Below are positions 6,795 to 14,073 of a stretch of DNA of 42,091 bases, in pieces. The stretch comes from a virus, in IMG/VR virus record IMGVR_UViG_3300030419_003672, positions 629-42,719 of that record, one strand, 5' to 3'. Position numbers and translations under genes: made by a program. The notes beneath the pieces were generated by a model. It was not told the origin of the DNA, ran no database searches, and saw nothing but the letters and a program-made list of their open reading frames with translations. The number at the start of each line of letters is the position of its first letter. Within the stretch, counting starts at the first letter, position 1.

Positions 6795-7233
6795 GTAGAT
6801 TCTTCTCCAGATCTTTTCTTGTCATTCTTGCTTCCATAAGTTCAGAAGGATGAATGTCTTTATAATTACTTGGATCGTCCCAACCTTCCCATGCTTCTTC
6901 TTCCTTTTCTACACTTTTTATAGATTCCAGATAGTATGGTCCTGTCCAACTAATAAATTTCATTCCACCATATTTATCAAATATGTTTCCTCTTACACCC
7001 TTTGCTGGTGCTTTCCAACTAGCGGGTTTTAGAATGTTTCCTGTTTCCATTTCCACAAAAGCCCAAGCACCATGTTGGTTTCCCGTGAAACTAATAATCT
7101 TAATATACTTTCGTCCAAATTTATAGGACAATGTATAATTAAGTTTATCTCTTCCGCCACTTCGATAAAGTGCTTTACACTTTTCGAACCATTTATCAAA
7201 CGCTTCTGAAAATAAAACGGGATCATACGTCAT
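6781..7233 (-). CDS. Hypothetical protein, 150 aa
   Basis: Starts MTYDPVLFSEAFDKWFEKCKAL; GGAG lies 9 nt before the ATG at 7233, while ATGs further upstream fall inside the small basic gene at 7223-7378. Middle is beta-rich (RKYIKIISFTGNQHGAWAFVEMETGNILKP and GNIFDKYGGMKFISWTGPYYL), which looks like a small phage metabolic or modification protein, but I cannot place it. Overlaps the next gene by 14 nt. Confidence 0.65.
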   Translation of the reverse strand: MTYDPVLFSEAFDKWFEKCKALYRSGGRDKLNYTLSYKFGRKYIKIISFTGNQHGAWAFVEMETGNILKPASWKAPAKGVRGNIFDKYGGMKFISWTGPYYLESIKSVEKEEEAWEGWDDPSNYKDIHPSELMEARMTRKDLEKNLHERF

Positions 7234-7378
7234 GTGTTTTTTCTCCAATACTTCGCCAAGTCTTTCGACTCTTTCGAGCATCCTTGGTTTTTCTTTCACC
7301 CCAAGTCTTTGCTCGATTTACTGGACGACCATTCATGTCGCGTTCCCAATTCGAATTTCGTTTTTGTTTTGGTTTCAT
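7223..7378 (-). CDS. Small very basic protein, 51 aa
   Basis: MKPKQKRNSNWERDMNGRPVNRAKTW..., ending SIGEKTHDV. About one third Lys/Arg. It starts right after the stop of the upstream gene (7380) and overlaps the next start by 11 nt, so it fits the compact layout although its ribosome site is weak. Likely nucleic-acid binding (inference from charge). Confidence 0.5.
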   Translation of the reverse strand: MKPKQKRNSNWERDMNGRPVNRAKTWGERKTKDARKSRKTWRSIGEKTHDV

Positions 7379-7379
7379 T

Positions 7380-7562
7380 TCAAACCCATTGAGTTGGATC
7401 AAAGTCTATTGATTCTACAGTAATGTGAGTTACGTTCTCTTGATTCTTGTCGCTCCAATATTCTCTTCTCTCTTCCGCTAAAAGTGCTTCATCCACTCGT
7501 TCCAGAACCTTTGGCGGATCTCCATTCTCTTTCCATGCTACGATAGTATAGTTGAATTTCAT
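7380..7562 (-). CDS. Hypothetical protein, 60 aa
   Basis: Starts MKFNYTIVAWKENGDPPKVL; GGAG with an A-rich spacer precedes the ATG at 7562. Short beta-alpha-beta pattern (NYTIVAWKENG / helix / ENVTHITVESIDF). No family recognised. Confidence 0.55.
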   Translation of the reverse strand: MKFNYTIVAWKENGDPPKVLERVDEALLAEERREYWSDKNQENVTHITVESIDFDPTQWV

Positions 7563-7585
7563 TGCTTTTTCTCCGCGTTTTTTTC

Positions 7586-7738
7586 TCAATCAAATTCATC
7601 TTCATCGTCATATCTATAAGTATCTCGAAGAGTCCATCGTGCATTTTCAAGCATCGTTTCGAGTTCTTCAATAATTTCTTCCAATCGATCAATTCTTGCT
7701 TCGCCTTCTTCGGGTACTTCGTATTTTAAAATATCCAT
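7586..7738 (-). CDS. Small acidic coiled-coil protein, 50 aa
   Basis: MDILKYEVPEEGEARIDRLE... with heptad-like EEIIEELETMLENARW and an acidic end DDEDEFD. AAGGAG lies 9 nt before the ATG. A GATAAATA sequence, one base off the late-promoter core, lies about 20 bp upstream (7759-7766). Function unknown. Confidence 0.55.
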   Translation of the reverse strand: MDILKYEVPEEGEARIDRLEEIIEELETMLENARWTLRDTYRYDDEDEFD

Positions 7739-7770
7739 TTTTTAATTCTCCTTCGCGGTATTTATCTATA

Positions 7771-8103
7771 TTATGCATACAGCGAATAAGAAGAAATGTT
7801 CTCTGAAATATAGCGTTTTTTATCGATTTTTTTATAGATGTTCTTCGATTCACTCAGACGATACGCATCATGAAAGTCTTTCATGTTCGTCACCACACAC
7901 TCATTCACACACTTATATCCCGAAGATAGCAGACGTTGCCAAACCTGTCTCGCATCCTCAATTGAATGAACAATGCTTTCTTTTCCACACTCTACAATTA
8001 TCAAATTTGATTCTGTAGTACTTCGAACAAATGTGTAAGTTCGAGTGCCGTCTGTGACCGTCCAACGCTTCTTCGAAGATTTCTCATACTCGTATGGTGG
8101 CAT
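7771..8103 (-). CDS. Hypothetical protein, 110 aa
   Basis: Starts MPPYEYEKSSKKRWTVTDGT. Contains a beta-rich front (RTYTFVRSTTESNLIIVECG) and a helix SIEDARQVWQRLLSSGYKCV that resembles a small DUF-like domain handling residue substitutions between strands and helix. No motif recognised. Adjacent to the tiny hydrophobic frame upstream. Confidence 0.55.
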   Translation of the reverse strand: MPPYEYEKSSKKRWTVTDGTRTYTFVRSTTESNLIIVECGKESIVHSIEDARQVWQRLLSSGYKCVNECVVTNMKDFHDAYRLSESKNIYKKIDKKRYISENISSYSLYA

Positions 8104-8199
8104 TTACGCCTCTCTTGTTAACCAATTCCAAACAACAATGCAGAAGTCTTCCCACATTATAAAGAATTCCCAGTATAAGTCAATGATCATCTGTAACAT
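8104..8199 (-). CDS. Tiny hydrophobic membrane peptide, 31 aa
   Basis: MLQMIIDLYWEFFIMWEDFC... with a single hydrophobic, Trp/Ile/Phe-rich helix. The ATG at 8199 abuts the lysozyme stop (8200-8202), and AAGGAA lies at 5-6 nt; its TAA directly precedes the next ATG (8103). Position next to a lysozyme raises a lysis accessory role (inference only). Confidence 0.45.
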   Translation of the reverse strand: MLQMIIDLYWEFFIMWEDFCIVVWNWLTREA

Positions 8200-8652
8200 T
8201 TAAAGTTCCTTCTGTACCTTTTTCCAGTACTTGAGAGTGGCTTTCTTTTTATAGCCATTCGGTCCGCCATTGTGAATTCTTGCACGGTCTTCATCTGTGA
8301 CTGGGCGACCGATACGTTTCTCTGTTGCGTATCGTTGCCAGTATGCAAGAACGATTTTCTCTGCGTATTCCTTATTCGTGCAGTCTTCGTATGTATGATT
8401 CTTTCTCAGTGAAGGATTGAATTCGACTGCATCCTTCCAGTAAATCTCCCATATTTGATAAGGACCAATCGCGTTTCCATTATCCCCGACTGCATCTTCT
8501 TCGCAGTTCGATTCGACCTTACAGATTGCAGAGAGAAGATTCGAGGAAACTGTATTTGCCATTGTCACCATTGAGAGTGAGAGAATGACCAGAAGAATCA
8601 CCACCATTGTCAGAATGTCGAATGTAAAGTTGTTGTTTTCTTTGTTGTTCAT
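8200..8652 (-). CDS. Membrane-anchored lysozyme / transglycosylase-like endolysin
   Basis: 150 aa. A hydrophobic helix at residues about 12-31 is followed by SAICKVESNCEEDAVGDNGN..IGPYQI, with Glu47 in the position of the catalytic glutamate of SLT/lysozyme domains, then YW.DAVEFNP and a C-terminal RARIHNGGPNGYKKK. The HNGGP motif and paired cysteines recall invertebrate-type (destabilase) lysozymes. Acts on peptidoglycan in the periplasm; the N-terminal helix suggests a signal-anchor exported by Sec, as in SAR endolysins (inference). Overlaps the upstream gene as ATGA. Confidence 0.8.
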   Translation of the reverse strand: MNNKENNNFTFDILTMVVILLVILSLSMVTMANTVSSNLLSAICKVESNCEEDAVGDNGNAIGPYQIWEIYWKDAVEFNPSLRKNHTYEDCTNKEYAEKIVLAYWQRYATEKRIGRPVTDEDRARIHNGGPNGYKKKATLKYWKKVQKEL

Positions 8653-8822
8653 TTATAAGTCTCCATCCATTTGATAAGAAATCTCTGTGCGTCATACTTC
8701 GTTATCGAGAAGTGCTTTGTGATGTATGGTACTGCACCATGCATGTTTGTCTTTCCTGATAGGCGAAGCCCTTCTAGGAAGGAGTTTACTTGTTGCTGTG
8801 ATGGAAGATTAGAGTTTGCCAT
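8649..8822 (-). CDS. Small hypothetical protein, 57 aa
   Basis: MANSNLPSQQQVNSFLEGLR..., ending TKYDAQRFLIRWMETYK or close to it. The helix-turn-helix-like VPYITKHFSITKYDAQRFL suggests a DNA-binding fold, weakly. Its stop overlaps the lysozyme start as ATGA. It is the first gene after the TAGGAGTCCCT repeat array. Confidence 0.55.
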   Translation of the reverse strand: MANSNLPSQQQVNSFLEGLRLSGKTNMHGAVPYITKHFSITKYDAQRFLIKWMETYK

Positions 8823-8835
8823 TTGAGTGTCTTTC

Positions 8836-8937
8836 TAGGAGTCCCTGTTTTCTTTTCTGGGAGTCTCAGAAGGTAGGAGTCCCATTTGTGTTTTTAGGAT
8901 CCCTATTGCTAGGGCGGTTACTTTTTTAGGAGTCCCT
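8836..8937. repeat. Five degenerate copies of TAGGAGTCCCT
   Basis: Copies begin at 8836 (TAGGAGTCCCT), 8858 (TGGGAGTCTC), 8874 (TAGGAGTCCC), 8895 (TAGGATCCCT) and 8927 (TAGGAGTCCCT), separated by 16-32 bp of unrelated, T-rich sequence on the plus strand. Situated between the genes at 8649-8822 and 9022-9306 with no clear coding. Could be an operator array or RNA motif. Confidence 0.6.
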
Positions 8938-8963
8938 ACTTCGTGGCACTGTTCCGTCCGAAT

Positions 8964-9008
8964 GTGGGGTAGGGGTGGAAGGCACACTACCAAACCTCCC
9001 ACCCCCAC
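8964..9008 (-). terminator. GC-rich hairpin after the 9022-9306 gene
   Basis: GTGGGG.TGG / CCA.CCCCAC type stem with an 11-20 nt loop just past the stop codon at 9022. No T-run follows on the minus strand, so termination is possible but unproven. Confidence 0.4.
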
Positions 9009-9021
9009 GCGGCTGCTACCG

Positions 9022-9306
9022 TTACGCCGTTACGAGTTCGGGCGTTGCGATGCTCGAATCTGCATCGCTTGAAACAACGGGAACCTCGGTGATGCGGAAC
9101 ACACCCCGATCCACACGACGCGCCTTATCATGCGTGATCCAGTTGGGGATCCAGATCTTTCCCTTCTCCTGAAGAGAAATTTGACGCAGTTCGGCGCGAG
9201 AGAATGTATCCTTCTCGGTATCGATACCAAGAGTAGGACCATGAGTTCGAATGGCATCAACGTATGCCTTCTGTGCCTTTGTCAGATTGTCGTAAGAGTT
9301 ATTCAT
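9022..9306 (-). CDS. Stand-alone paralogue of the N-terminal domain of the adjacent AAA+ ATPase
   Basis: 94 aa. LTKAQKAYVDAIRTHG...FSRAELRQI...IPNWITHDKARRVDRGVFRITEV aligns with residues 6-66 of the ATPase at 9785-11176 (LSKRQTRFVDAL...YSRQDLIEV...PPSWITQDSRRKVSRGVYAVPEV). The shared WITxDxxRxVxRGV motif suggests a small helical recognition domain. It may compete with or bridge the ATPase (inference). Overlaps the upstream gene as ATGA. Confidence 0.7.
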   Translation of the reverse strand: MNNSYDNLTKAQKAYVDAIRTHGPTLGIDTEKDTFSRAELRQISLQEKGKIWIPNWITHDKARRVDRGVFRITEVPVVSSDADSSIATPELVTA

Positions 9307-9532
9307 TGATTGTTTCTCCGTTTGTGAGAGCGTTTGCCATGCTCTCGATGAATTCGATTTCGTCGTCAGTGTAGTACTCTTGTCCGTAGTTCATGAGTTC
9401 ACCGATAATTGCCAGGCAACTGATTCGAATGATCACATGAGCGGACGGGTCGCTGGTGAGCAGGTCTTCCATTTGCCACCATGCATTTCTCAGGGTGGAG
9501 ATGGAGTCGCTCAGTTCGCAGCGTCGATTCAT
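9299..9532 (-). CDS. Small helical hypothetical protein, 77 aa
   Basis: MNRRCELSDSISTLRNAWWQ..., predominantly helical with a hydrophobic stretch VIIRISCLAIIGELMN and an acidic end. Overlaps both neighbours by a few nucleotides, in the same operon as the acidic 70-aa protein upstream. Not recognised. Confidence 0.6.
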   Translation of the reverse strand: MNRRCELSDSISTLRNAWWQMEDLLTSDPSAHVIIRISCLAIIGELMNYGQEYYTDDEIEFIESMANALTNGETINE

Positions 9533-9741
9533 ACAAATTCCCCCTCTTCGTCAAGTTCGTGCAGGTAGGTCTGGGCGTCTGCGGTCAGTCCACCATCGGC
9601 GGTGAACCACCAGTCCTCCCCCTCCTGCGGCAGATCGTCTTCTGCCATTTCAAATTCCAGTTCGGTGTCATCGAAGTCGTCCATTGGTTCAGTGTAAACC
9701 TCTTCGCAGGTGATCGATGTGTCAAAGTCGTCGTAAATCAT
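9529..9741 (-). CDS. Strongly acidic small protein, 70 aa, probably leaderless
   Basis: MIYDDFDTSITCEEVYTEPM..., about one third Asp/Glu. The promoter -10 box (TAGAAT) ends 6 nt before the ATG at 9741, and no ribosome site is visible, so the mRNA is probably leaderless. High acidity and early-type promoter fit a DNA-mimic or host-takeover protein, but this is conjecture. Confidence 0.6.
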   Translation of the reverse strand: MIYDDFDTSITCEEVYTEPMDDFDDTELEFEMAEDDLPQEGEDWWFTADGGLTADAQTYLHELDEEGEFV

Positions 9742-9747
9742 GATCTT

Positions 9748-9775
9748 ATTCTACCTTATGTAAGGAGTTCGTCAA
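9748..9775 (-). promoter_or_regulatory. Sigma70-like promoter TTGACG-N16-TAGAAT
   Basis: -35 TTGACG (9770-9775) and -10 TAGAAT (9748-9753) with a 16-nt spacer, directly before the ATG at 9741. Confidence 0.7.
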
Positions 9776-9784
9776 GCGAGAATA

Positions 9785-11176
9785 TCAGAATGGGCAGGGA
9801 ATTTCTTCGGCGATGACGGTGGGTTGCCATTGTCCCCAGAAGTCCTCATCCGAAGCGTATTGTTCGCCAGTGATGTGCCACTTCTTATTCAGTTTGTCCC
9901 ATTTGGCGCCACGATCCCTGACCATATTCTTGTCATTGAAGGATACAACCAAGTCGATTCGTGACGCTTCGCTAAAATTTACGGGGGCTTCCTCCTCTTC
10001 CACCTCGGAGGATGCGTCGGCATCGACCTTCGTGTAGAGATTCAGGAAACCTTCCTTCGTATCATCGTCGAAGCGAGAGATGGCCATGTTGATGGCGGTC
10101 ATCTTATCGTCGAAGATGGCGTATGCCTTCGTGATGTCCACCAGGCGACGAGTCGAGATAATCTCGTCAATCGCACCCTCGGCGAACGACTTGCGAATGA
10201 TCTCCGCCCACTTCACCAGATGGTCGGCGAAGTCGGCATCATCGACACCGACGGCGGTCATCGCCTTCTTGAGAATCTTCTTCTCGATGGAGCGAGAAGC
10301 GTACTCCTGCTCCAGAGTGATCGGAAAGCGGTCGAGGAATGCCTCGTTCATGACACCCGTACCGATGAATCGACCATCGTCGCTGCCCTTGCCCTTGGTG
10401 TTGGCAGTAGCGAGAACGGTGAAACCAGGCGCAGGCGTGACCCACTCGTTGATCTTCTTGAGATAGACACCCTTACCTTCCAGCACGGGCTGGAGGCACA
10501 TGATGTTGAACGATGCGAGATCGATCTCATCGAGCAGCAGAACGCCACCCTGGCGCATGGCGGAGACAACGGGGCCGTCCTGCCATACGGTGTTTCCATC
10601 GATGAGTCGGAATCCACCCAGCAGATCGTCTTCATCGGTCTGCTTCGTGATGTTGACGCGGAAACATTCCCGCTTCAACTTGGCACAGACCTGTTCGATC
10701 ATCGTGGTCTTGCCGTTACCCGACAGACCAGTGATGAACACAGGGTAGAAGATTTTCGCCTTGAGGATCTTCTCAACAGAGGAGAAGTGGCCCCAGGCAA
10801 CGTAAGTAGACAGGCGATCAGGGATGAGGGAGGCACGATCGCCACCCGTCATGCCCATGACCGACGCTGCGAGATTCACTGATGGGACGGAGGGAACCGT
10901 CTGCACCGAAGCCGAAACGGCCGCGGGAGCAATCGCGGCGGGCGCTGGTGCTGATTCAGTGATCTCTGCACCATCCACCTCAGGCACTGCATAGACGCCG
11001 CGGCTTACCTTGCGGCGGCTGTCCTGCGTGATCCAAGAAGGCGGACATGTGTAGATACCAGACTCCTCGCAGACCTCGATGAGATCCTGGCGAGAGTACT
11101 CGCCGCTGGTGCCGCACGCAGTTGCGAGGGCATCAACAAAACGAGTCTGGCGCTTGGAAAGTTCGTTGTAGTTCAT
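9785..11176 (-). CDS. MoxR/CobS-like AAA+ ATPase with DUF5710-like tail
   Basis: 463 aa; the ATG at 11176 has GGAG 6 nt upstream, and the longer frame to 11548 would overlap the divergent gene. N-terminal helical domain (1-66, shared with the gene at 9022), Pro/Ala linker (67-100), AAA+ core with Walker A GLSGNGKT (150-157), Walker B VLLLDEID (212-219) and sensor TVLATANTKGKG, then a C-terminal SFNDKNMVRDRGAKWDKLNKKWHI resembling DUF5710. Family: CobS/MoxR ATPases that remodel partners together with VWA proteins. The divergent VWA/HExxH gene is its likely partner. Annotated CobS in many T4-like phages, but no CobN or B12 pathway gene is here. G+C-richer than its surroundings. Confidence 0.87.
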   Translation of the reverse strand: MNYNELSKRQTRFVDALATACGTSGEYSRQDLIEVCEESGIYTCPPSWITQDSRRKVSRGVYAVPEVDGAEITESAPAPAAIAPAAVSASVQTVPSVPSVNLAASVMGMTGGDRASLIPDRLSTYVAWGHFSSVEKILKAKIFYPVFITGLSGNGKTTMIEQVCAKLKRECFRVNITKQTDEDDLLGGFRLIDGNTVWQDGPVVSAMRQGGVLLLDEIDLASFNIMCLQPVLEGKGVYLKKINEWVTPAPGFTVLATANTKGKGSDDGRFIGTGVMNEAFLDRFPITLEQEYASRSIEKKILKKAMTAVGVDDADFADHLVKWAEIIRKSFAEGAIDEIISTRRLVDITKAYAIFDDKMTAINMAISRFDDDTKEGFLNLYTKVDADASSEVEEEEAPVNFSEASRIDLVVSFNDKNMVRDRGAKWDKLNKKWHITGEQYASDEDFWGQWQPTVIAEEIPCPF

Positions 11177-11224
11177 TGGTTGCTCCATGAAAAAGGTCGT
11201 TCTCGTCCCCGCTGGGACATGGTA

Positions 11225-11233
11225 ATTGTACCA
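11225..11233 (-). promoter_or_regulatory. Extended -10 promoter TGGTACAAT for the AAA+ gene
   Basis: TGG-TACAAT on the minus strand about 50 bp before the start at 11176. The same TGGTACAAT occurs on the plus strand before the divergent gene, suggesting matched control. No clear -35 box. The remainder of 11234-11432 shows no gene on either strand. Confidence 0.5.
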
Positions 11234-11432
11234 TAAAAATGCCCCTCTGGGGGGATTATGTCCACAAAATGGTCGATATTTCTGATTTTGCTGAAAATTG
11301 ATATAAATCCTTGATTTTACTTGACTTACGGCACATTTTGTTGATAGCGCCCAGACCCCCAATTGAGACTGGTTCTCAATTGAGAAATAACGGTCAGAAT
11401 CCCATATAAACCCCCATCTGGCCCCATATTTG

Positions 11433-11446
11433 TGGTACAATATACT
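11433..11446 (+). promoter_or_regulatory. Extended -10 promoter for the VWA/HExxH gene
   Basis: TGGTACAAT (11433-11441) overlapping TATACT (11441-11446), directly followed by the ATG at 11449. No ribosome site lies between, so the transcript may be leaderless. Confidence 0.5.
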
Positions 11447-11448
11447 CG

Positions 11449-13686
11449 ATGAATGACCCAAAAACCAACGTAAAAACCGCTTCCAAGGACATCCTCGCTC
11501 GCCTGATGGCATCCGAGGATATTGCAGTCGAGCATCGTGCAGACGCACAGACCGCTTCGTTCAATACGCAGTCCCGCGTCCTGACTCTCCCGATCTGGCA
11601 GGACATGGATGACTCCCTGTACGATATGCTGGTCGGTCACGAAGTCGCCCATGCCCTCTGGACACCCACCGACGAGTGGGGCCAGGAGATGGGTCGATTC
11701 GGCGATCAGAACATCGGTCGATACCTGACGTTCGTCAACATCGTCGAGGATGCACGCATCGAACGCAAGATCAAGGCAAAGTTTCCTGGCATTCGTCGGG
11801 ATTTCTACGCTGCCTATCAGGATCTCGCCGCCCGCGATCTCTTCGAGATCGGCGACAAGAATCTTTCCGATCTTCCCCTGATCGACCGCTTGAATCTTCA
11901 ATTCAAGATCGGTTCATTCGTCGATGTACCCTTCTCTGCCGATGAGCAGAAGTGGATCGACGCCCTCGAAAATACGAACACGTTCGGCGATGTCTGCGAC
12001 GTTGCTGCGGAACTCTTCGAGGATCACGCTCAGAATGAACAGCAGCAGGAAGCCCCAGTCGAAAATGCAGACGAAGGCGATGCTGGTGTGCCCGATGGAG
12101 CAGACGGCGAAGAGTCTGACGAATCTGGTGCTGCCGCACCTTCGCCTGGTGAATCCTCCGAAAGTACTGGCGCTGGTGGATCTGATACTCCCACTGAGGA
12201 ATCGTCTGACGATGCCAACAGTGGCGCAGGTCAGTCCGAGATCGCTGGTGACGATGGTGCCGATTGCGGCGCATCGATGACCGACGATACTGATGACGGT
12301 TCTTCGGCGGATTCAATCGCTTCAAGTACCACCGATGGCGAGAATGCTGCTGGTGATCCTATGGACAGCGTAGGATCCACGCAAAATGCATTCGACCGTG
12401 CGGTTCGAAACCTGAACGATACAAGTGCCTCTGATCGAGAGTACTTTCCTCTCCCGAAGTCCAATCTCAAGAATACGGTTATCGATTTCACTCGATGCCA
12501 TACTGAGATTTCCGATTTCATCAACAGCGCCCCAAGCCGAGTAGATGCACTGGCATCTGCCCAGCGTCAACTGAAGACATTCGAGAACGAATCCAAGAAA
12601 ACCGTTAACATGATGGCACAGCAGTTCATGCGCCGCCAGAGTGCCGACGAACAACATCGTACCAGCATCTCGAAGACTGGTATTCTGGACATGAACAAAG
12701 CGATCTCATACAAGTGGAACGAGGATCTGTTCCTGCGTAACGAAGAGATCGCCGATGGTAAGAACCACGGCCTGGTTCTCTTCATCGATTGGTCTGGTAG
12801 CATGTGTGAGATCATGGAAGATACCATCAAGCAGATGCTTCAACTGGTTTTCTTCTGCCGCAAGGTTGGCATTCCGTTCGAAGTTTACTCGTTCACTAGC
12901 AACTATCGCGGTTATCCCAAGGGATGGGCTGAGATGACTGCTGATCAGCGGGACGAATGGCACGAAGCCAATCGTAGGTTCGATTCTGACTGGACGAATG
13001 AAGATTTCAATCTGGTCAACTATCTCTCCTCTCGCATGAACGCTCGCCAGATGAAAACCGCCCTGGCTCACATGATGTACCTCTGCAACAGCCTGAGCAA
13101 TGGTTACTGGGACGGTGGATTCGAAATGCCGAAAGGTCACGGTCTTGGATGCACTCCTCTCAATGAAGCGATCATCGCTGCTACGGAAATCGTTCCTGAA
13201 TTCCAAACCAGCAACAATCTCCAGATCGTGAACACGATTTTCCTCACGGACGGCGAATCATCAGGTCGCCTTCGTGCCAAGAAGTGGGAAGCAACTCCTT
13301 TCCTTCGTGACGAGAAGACCAAGAAGACATACGATGCCACCAACACCACTGCGGCACTGCTCTCGATGCTGAAAGATCGAACTGGTGCCAACACCGTGGG
13401 TATCTACCTGAACGCTGCACGCAGTCTTCGAAGTAACTACTACCACACTTACACCGAAACCCAGATCCTGTCCTACAAGAAGGACGGATTCGTTTCCACC
13501 ACCTCTGCTGGTTACACCGAGTACTTCGTCGTGAAAGCAGACAGGAAGGTCGAGAATGATTACCTCGACAACATCTCTTCTGACGCCTCTTACACTCGCA
13601 TTAAGAACGCATTCATCAAAGCCAGTTCCAGTCGAGTCAACTCCCGCGTCCTGCTCAACCGAGTGATCGACCTGATCGCCGCGTAA
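11449..13686 (+). CDS. VWA-domain protein with HExxH metallopeptidase motif (CobT-like)
   Basis: 745 aa. An N-terminal zinc-peptidase-like region contains VGHEVAHALW (HExxH at 64-68) followed by IVEDARIERKI, a possible third-ligand helix. An acidic Ser/Gly/Asp linker spans about 196-300. The C-terminal VWA domain has MIDAS DWSGS (447-451) and FLTDGESSG. This layout (acidic linker, C-terminal VWA) is that of CobT, and it faces a CobS/MoxR-like ATPase, so the two probably work as a metal-dependent remodelling complex. The HExxH adds a possible protease activity. Known in T4-like marine phages as a 'peptidase' or CobT-like protein; target unknown. G+C-rich; the stop is followed by a terminator. 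Confidence 0.87.
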   Translation: MNDPKTNVKTASKDILARLMASEDIAVEHRADAQTASFNTQSRVLTLPIWQDMDDSLYDMLVGHEVAHALWTPTDEWGQEMGRFGDQNIGRYLTFVNIVEDARIERKIKAKFPGIRRDFYAAYQDLAARDLFEIGDKNLSDLPLIDRLNLQFKIGSFVDVPFSADEQKWIDALENTNTFGDVCDVAAELFEDHAQNEQQQEAPVENADEGDAGVPDGADGEESDESGAAAPSPGESSESTGAGGSDTPTEESSDDANSGAGQSEIAGDDGADCGASMTDDTDDGSSADSIASSTTDGENAAGDPMDSVGSTQNAFDRAVRNLNDTSASDREYFPLPKSNLKNTVIDFTRCHTEISDFINSAPSRVDALASAQRQLKTFENESKKTVNMMAQQFMRRQSADEQHRTSISKTGILDMNKAISYKWNEDLFLRNEEIADGKNHGLVLFIDWSGSMCEIMEDTIKQMLQLVFFCRKVGIPFEVYSFTSNYRGYPKGWAEMTADQRDEWHEANRRFDSDWTNEDFNLVNYLSSRMNARQMKTALAHMMYLCNSLSNGYWDGGFEMPKGHGLGCTPLNEAIIAATEIVPEFQTSNNLQIVNTIFLTDGESSGRLRAKKWEATPFLRDEKTKKTYDATNTTAALLSMLKDRTGANTVGIYLNAARSLRSNYYHTYTETQILSYKKDGFVSTTSAGYTEYFVVKADRKVENDYLDNISSDASYTRIKNAFIKASSSRVNSRVLLNRVIDLIAA

Positions 13687-13710
13687 ACAATCGAACATTC
13701 ATCAAGATTT

Positions 13711-13744
13711 CCCTCACCTTTTCAAATGGGTGGGGGATTTCTTT
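13711..13744 (+). terminator. Intrinsic terminator after the VWA gene
   Basis: CCCTCACC (13711-13718) pairs with GGTGGGGG-type sequence (13729-13736), followed by ATTTCTTT. Confidence 0.65.
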
Positions 13745-13778
13745 ATAATGTATACTATATAATACAGGGGTATTGTAT

Positions 13779-14069
13779 ATGATCGATTATATGTTAGTAG
13801 AAGTGATATGGATAGACGCCGAAGAGTATGGCGATACAGGATGGAATGACCTCAAAGCAATGAAACGATATGCAAAGAAACCATGTCCCGTAATGCATAG
13901 TGTTGGTTATGTATTGCATAATGATAAACACCACATTACTTTGGCAAGTACAATCGGACCAAAAGAATGTAGCACAATTGAAAAAATACCAACTGGTTTT
14001 ATACAAAGCATTTCAAAACTTAGTCCCGAGATCCAGGAAGAACAATCAATCAAGAAAAAAGGAAAGTGA
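13779..14069 (+). CDS. Conserved small phage protein, 96 aa
   Basis: Starts MIDYMLVEVIWIDAEEYGDTGW; AGGGG is 8 nt upstream of the ATG at 13779 (a TTG at 13773 is less likely). VEVIWIDAEE..GW, PVMHSVGYVLHNDKHHITLASTIGP and IPTGFIQSISKL match a widespread phage small-protein pattern (V.V.W.D....W...SVGY....D..I.LA.......IP...I..I..L). Function unknown. Confidence 0.7.
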   Translation: MIDYMLVEVIWIDAEEYGDTGWNDLKAMKRYAKKPCPVMHSVGYVLHNDKHHITLASTIGPKECSTIEKIPTGFIQSISKLSPEIQEEQSIKKKGK

Positions 14070-14073
14070 AGCC

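Noticed and set aside
7759-7766. GATAAATA as a late promoter
   Set aside because: One mismatch to the core, and AT-rich DNA yields such near matches often; mentioned only under the adjacent gene.
10220-10882. 220-aa plus-strand frame
   Set aside because: Lies antisense to the well-supported AAA+ gene; it is a product of G+C-rich codon structure and has no motif.
9785-11176. Assigning this ATPase to vitamin B12 synthesis as CobS
   Set aside because: Only the fold is supported; CobN and other B12 genes are not in the window, and MoxR-type ATPases with VWA partners have many other roles.
11177-11548. Extension of the AAA+ gene to 11548
   Set aside because: Would overlap the divergent gene and both promoters; GGAG lies before the ATG at 11176.
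11326-11901. 191-aa minus-strand frame
   Set aside because: Antisense to the VWA gene, and overlaps the divergent promoter region.
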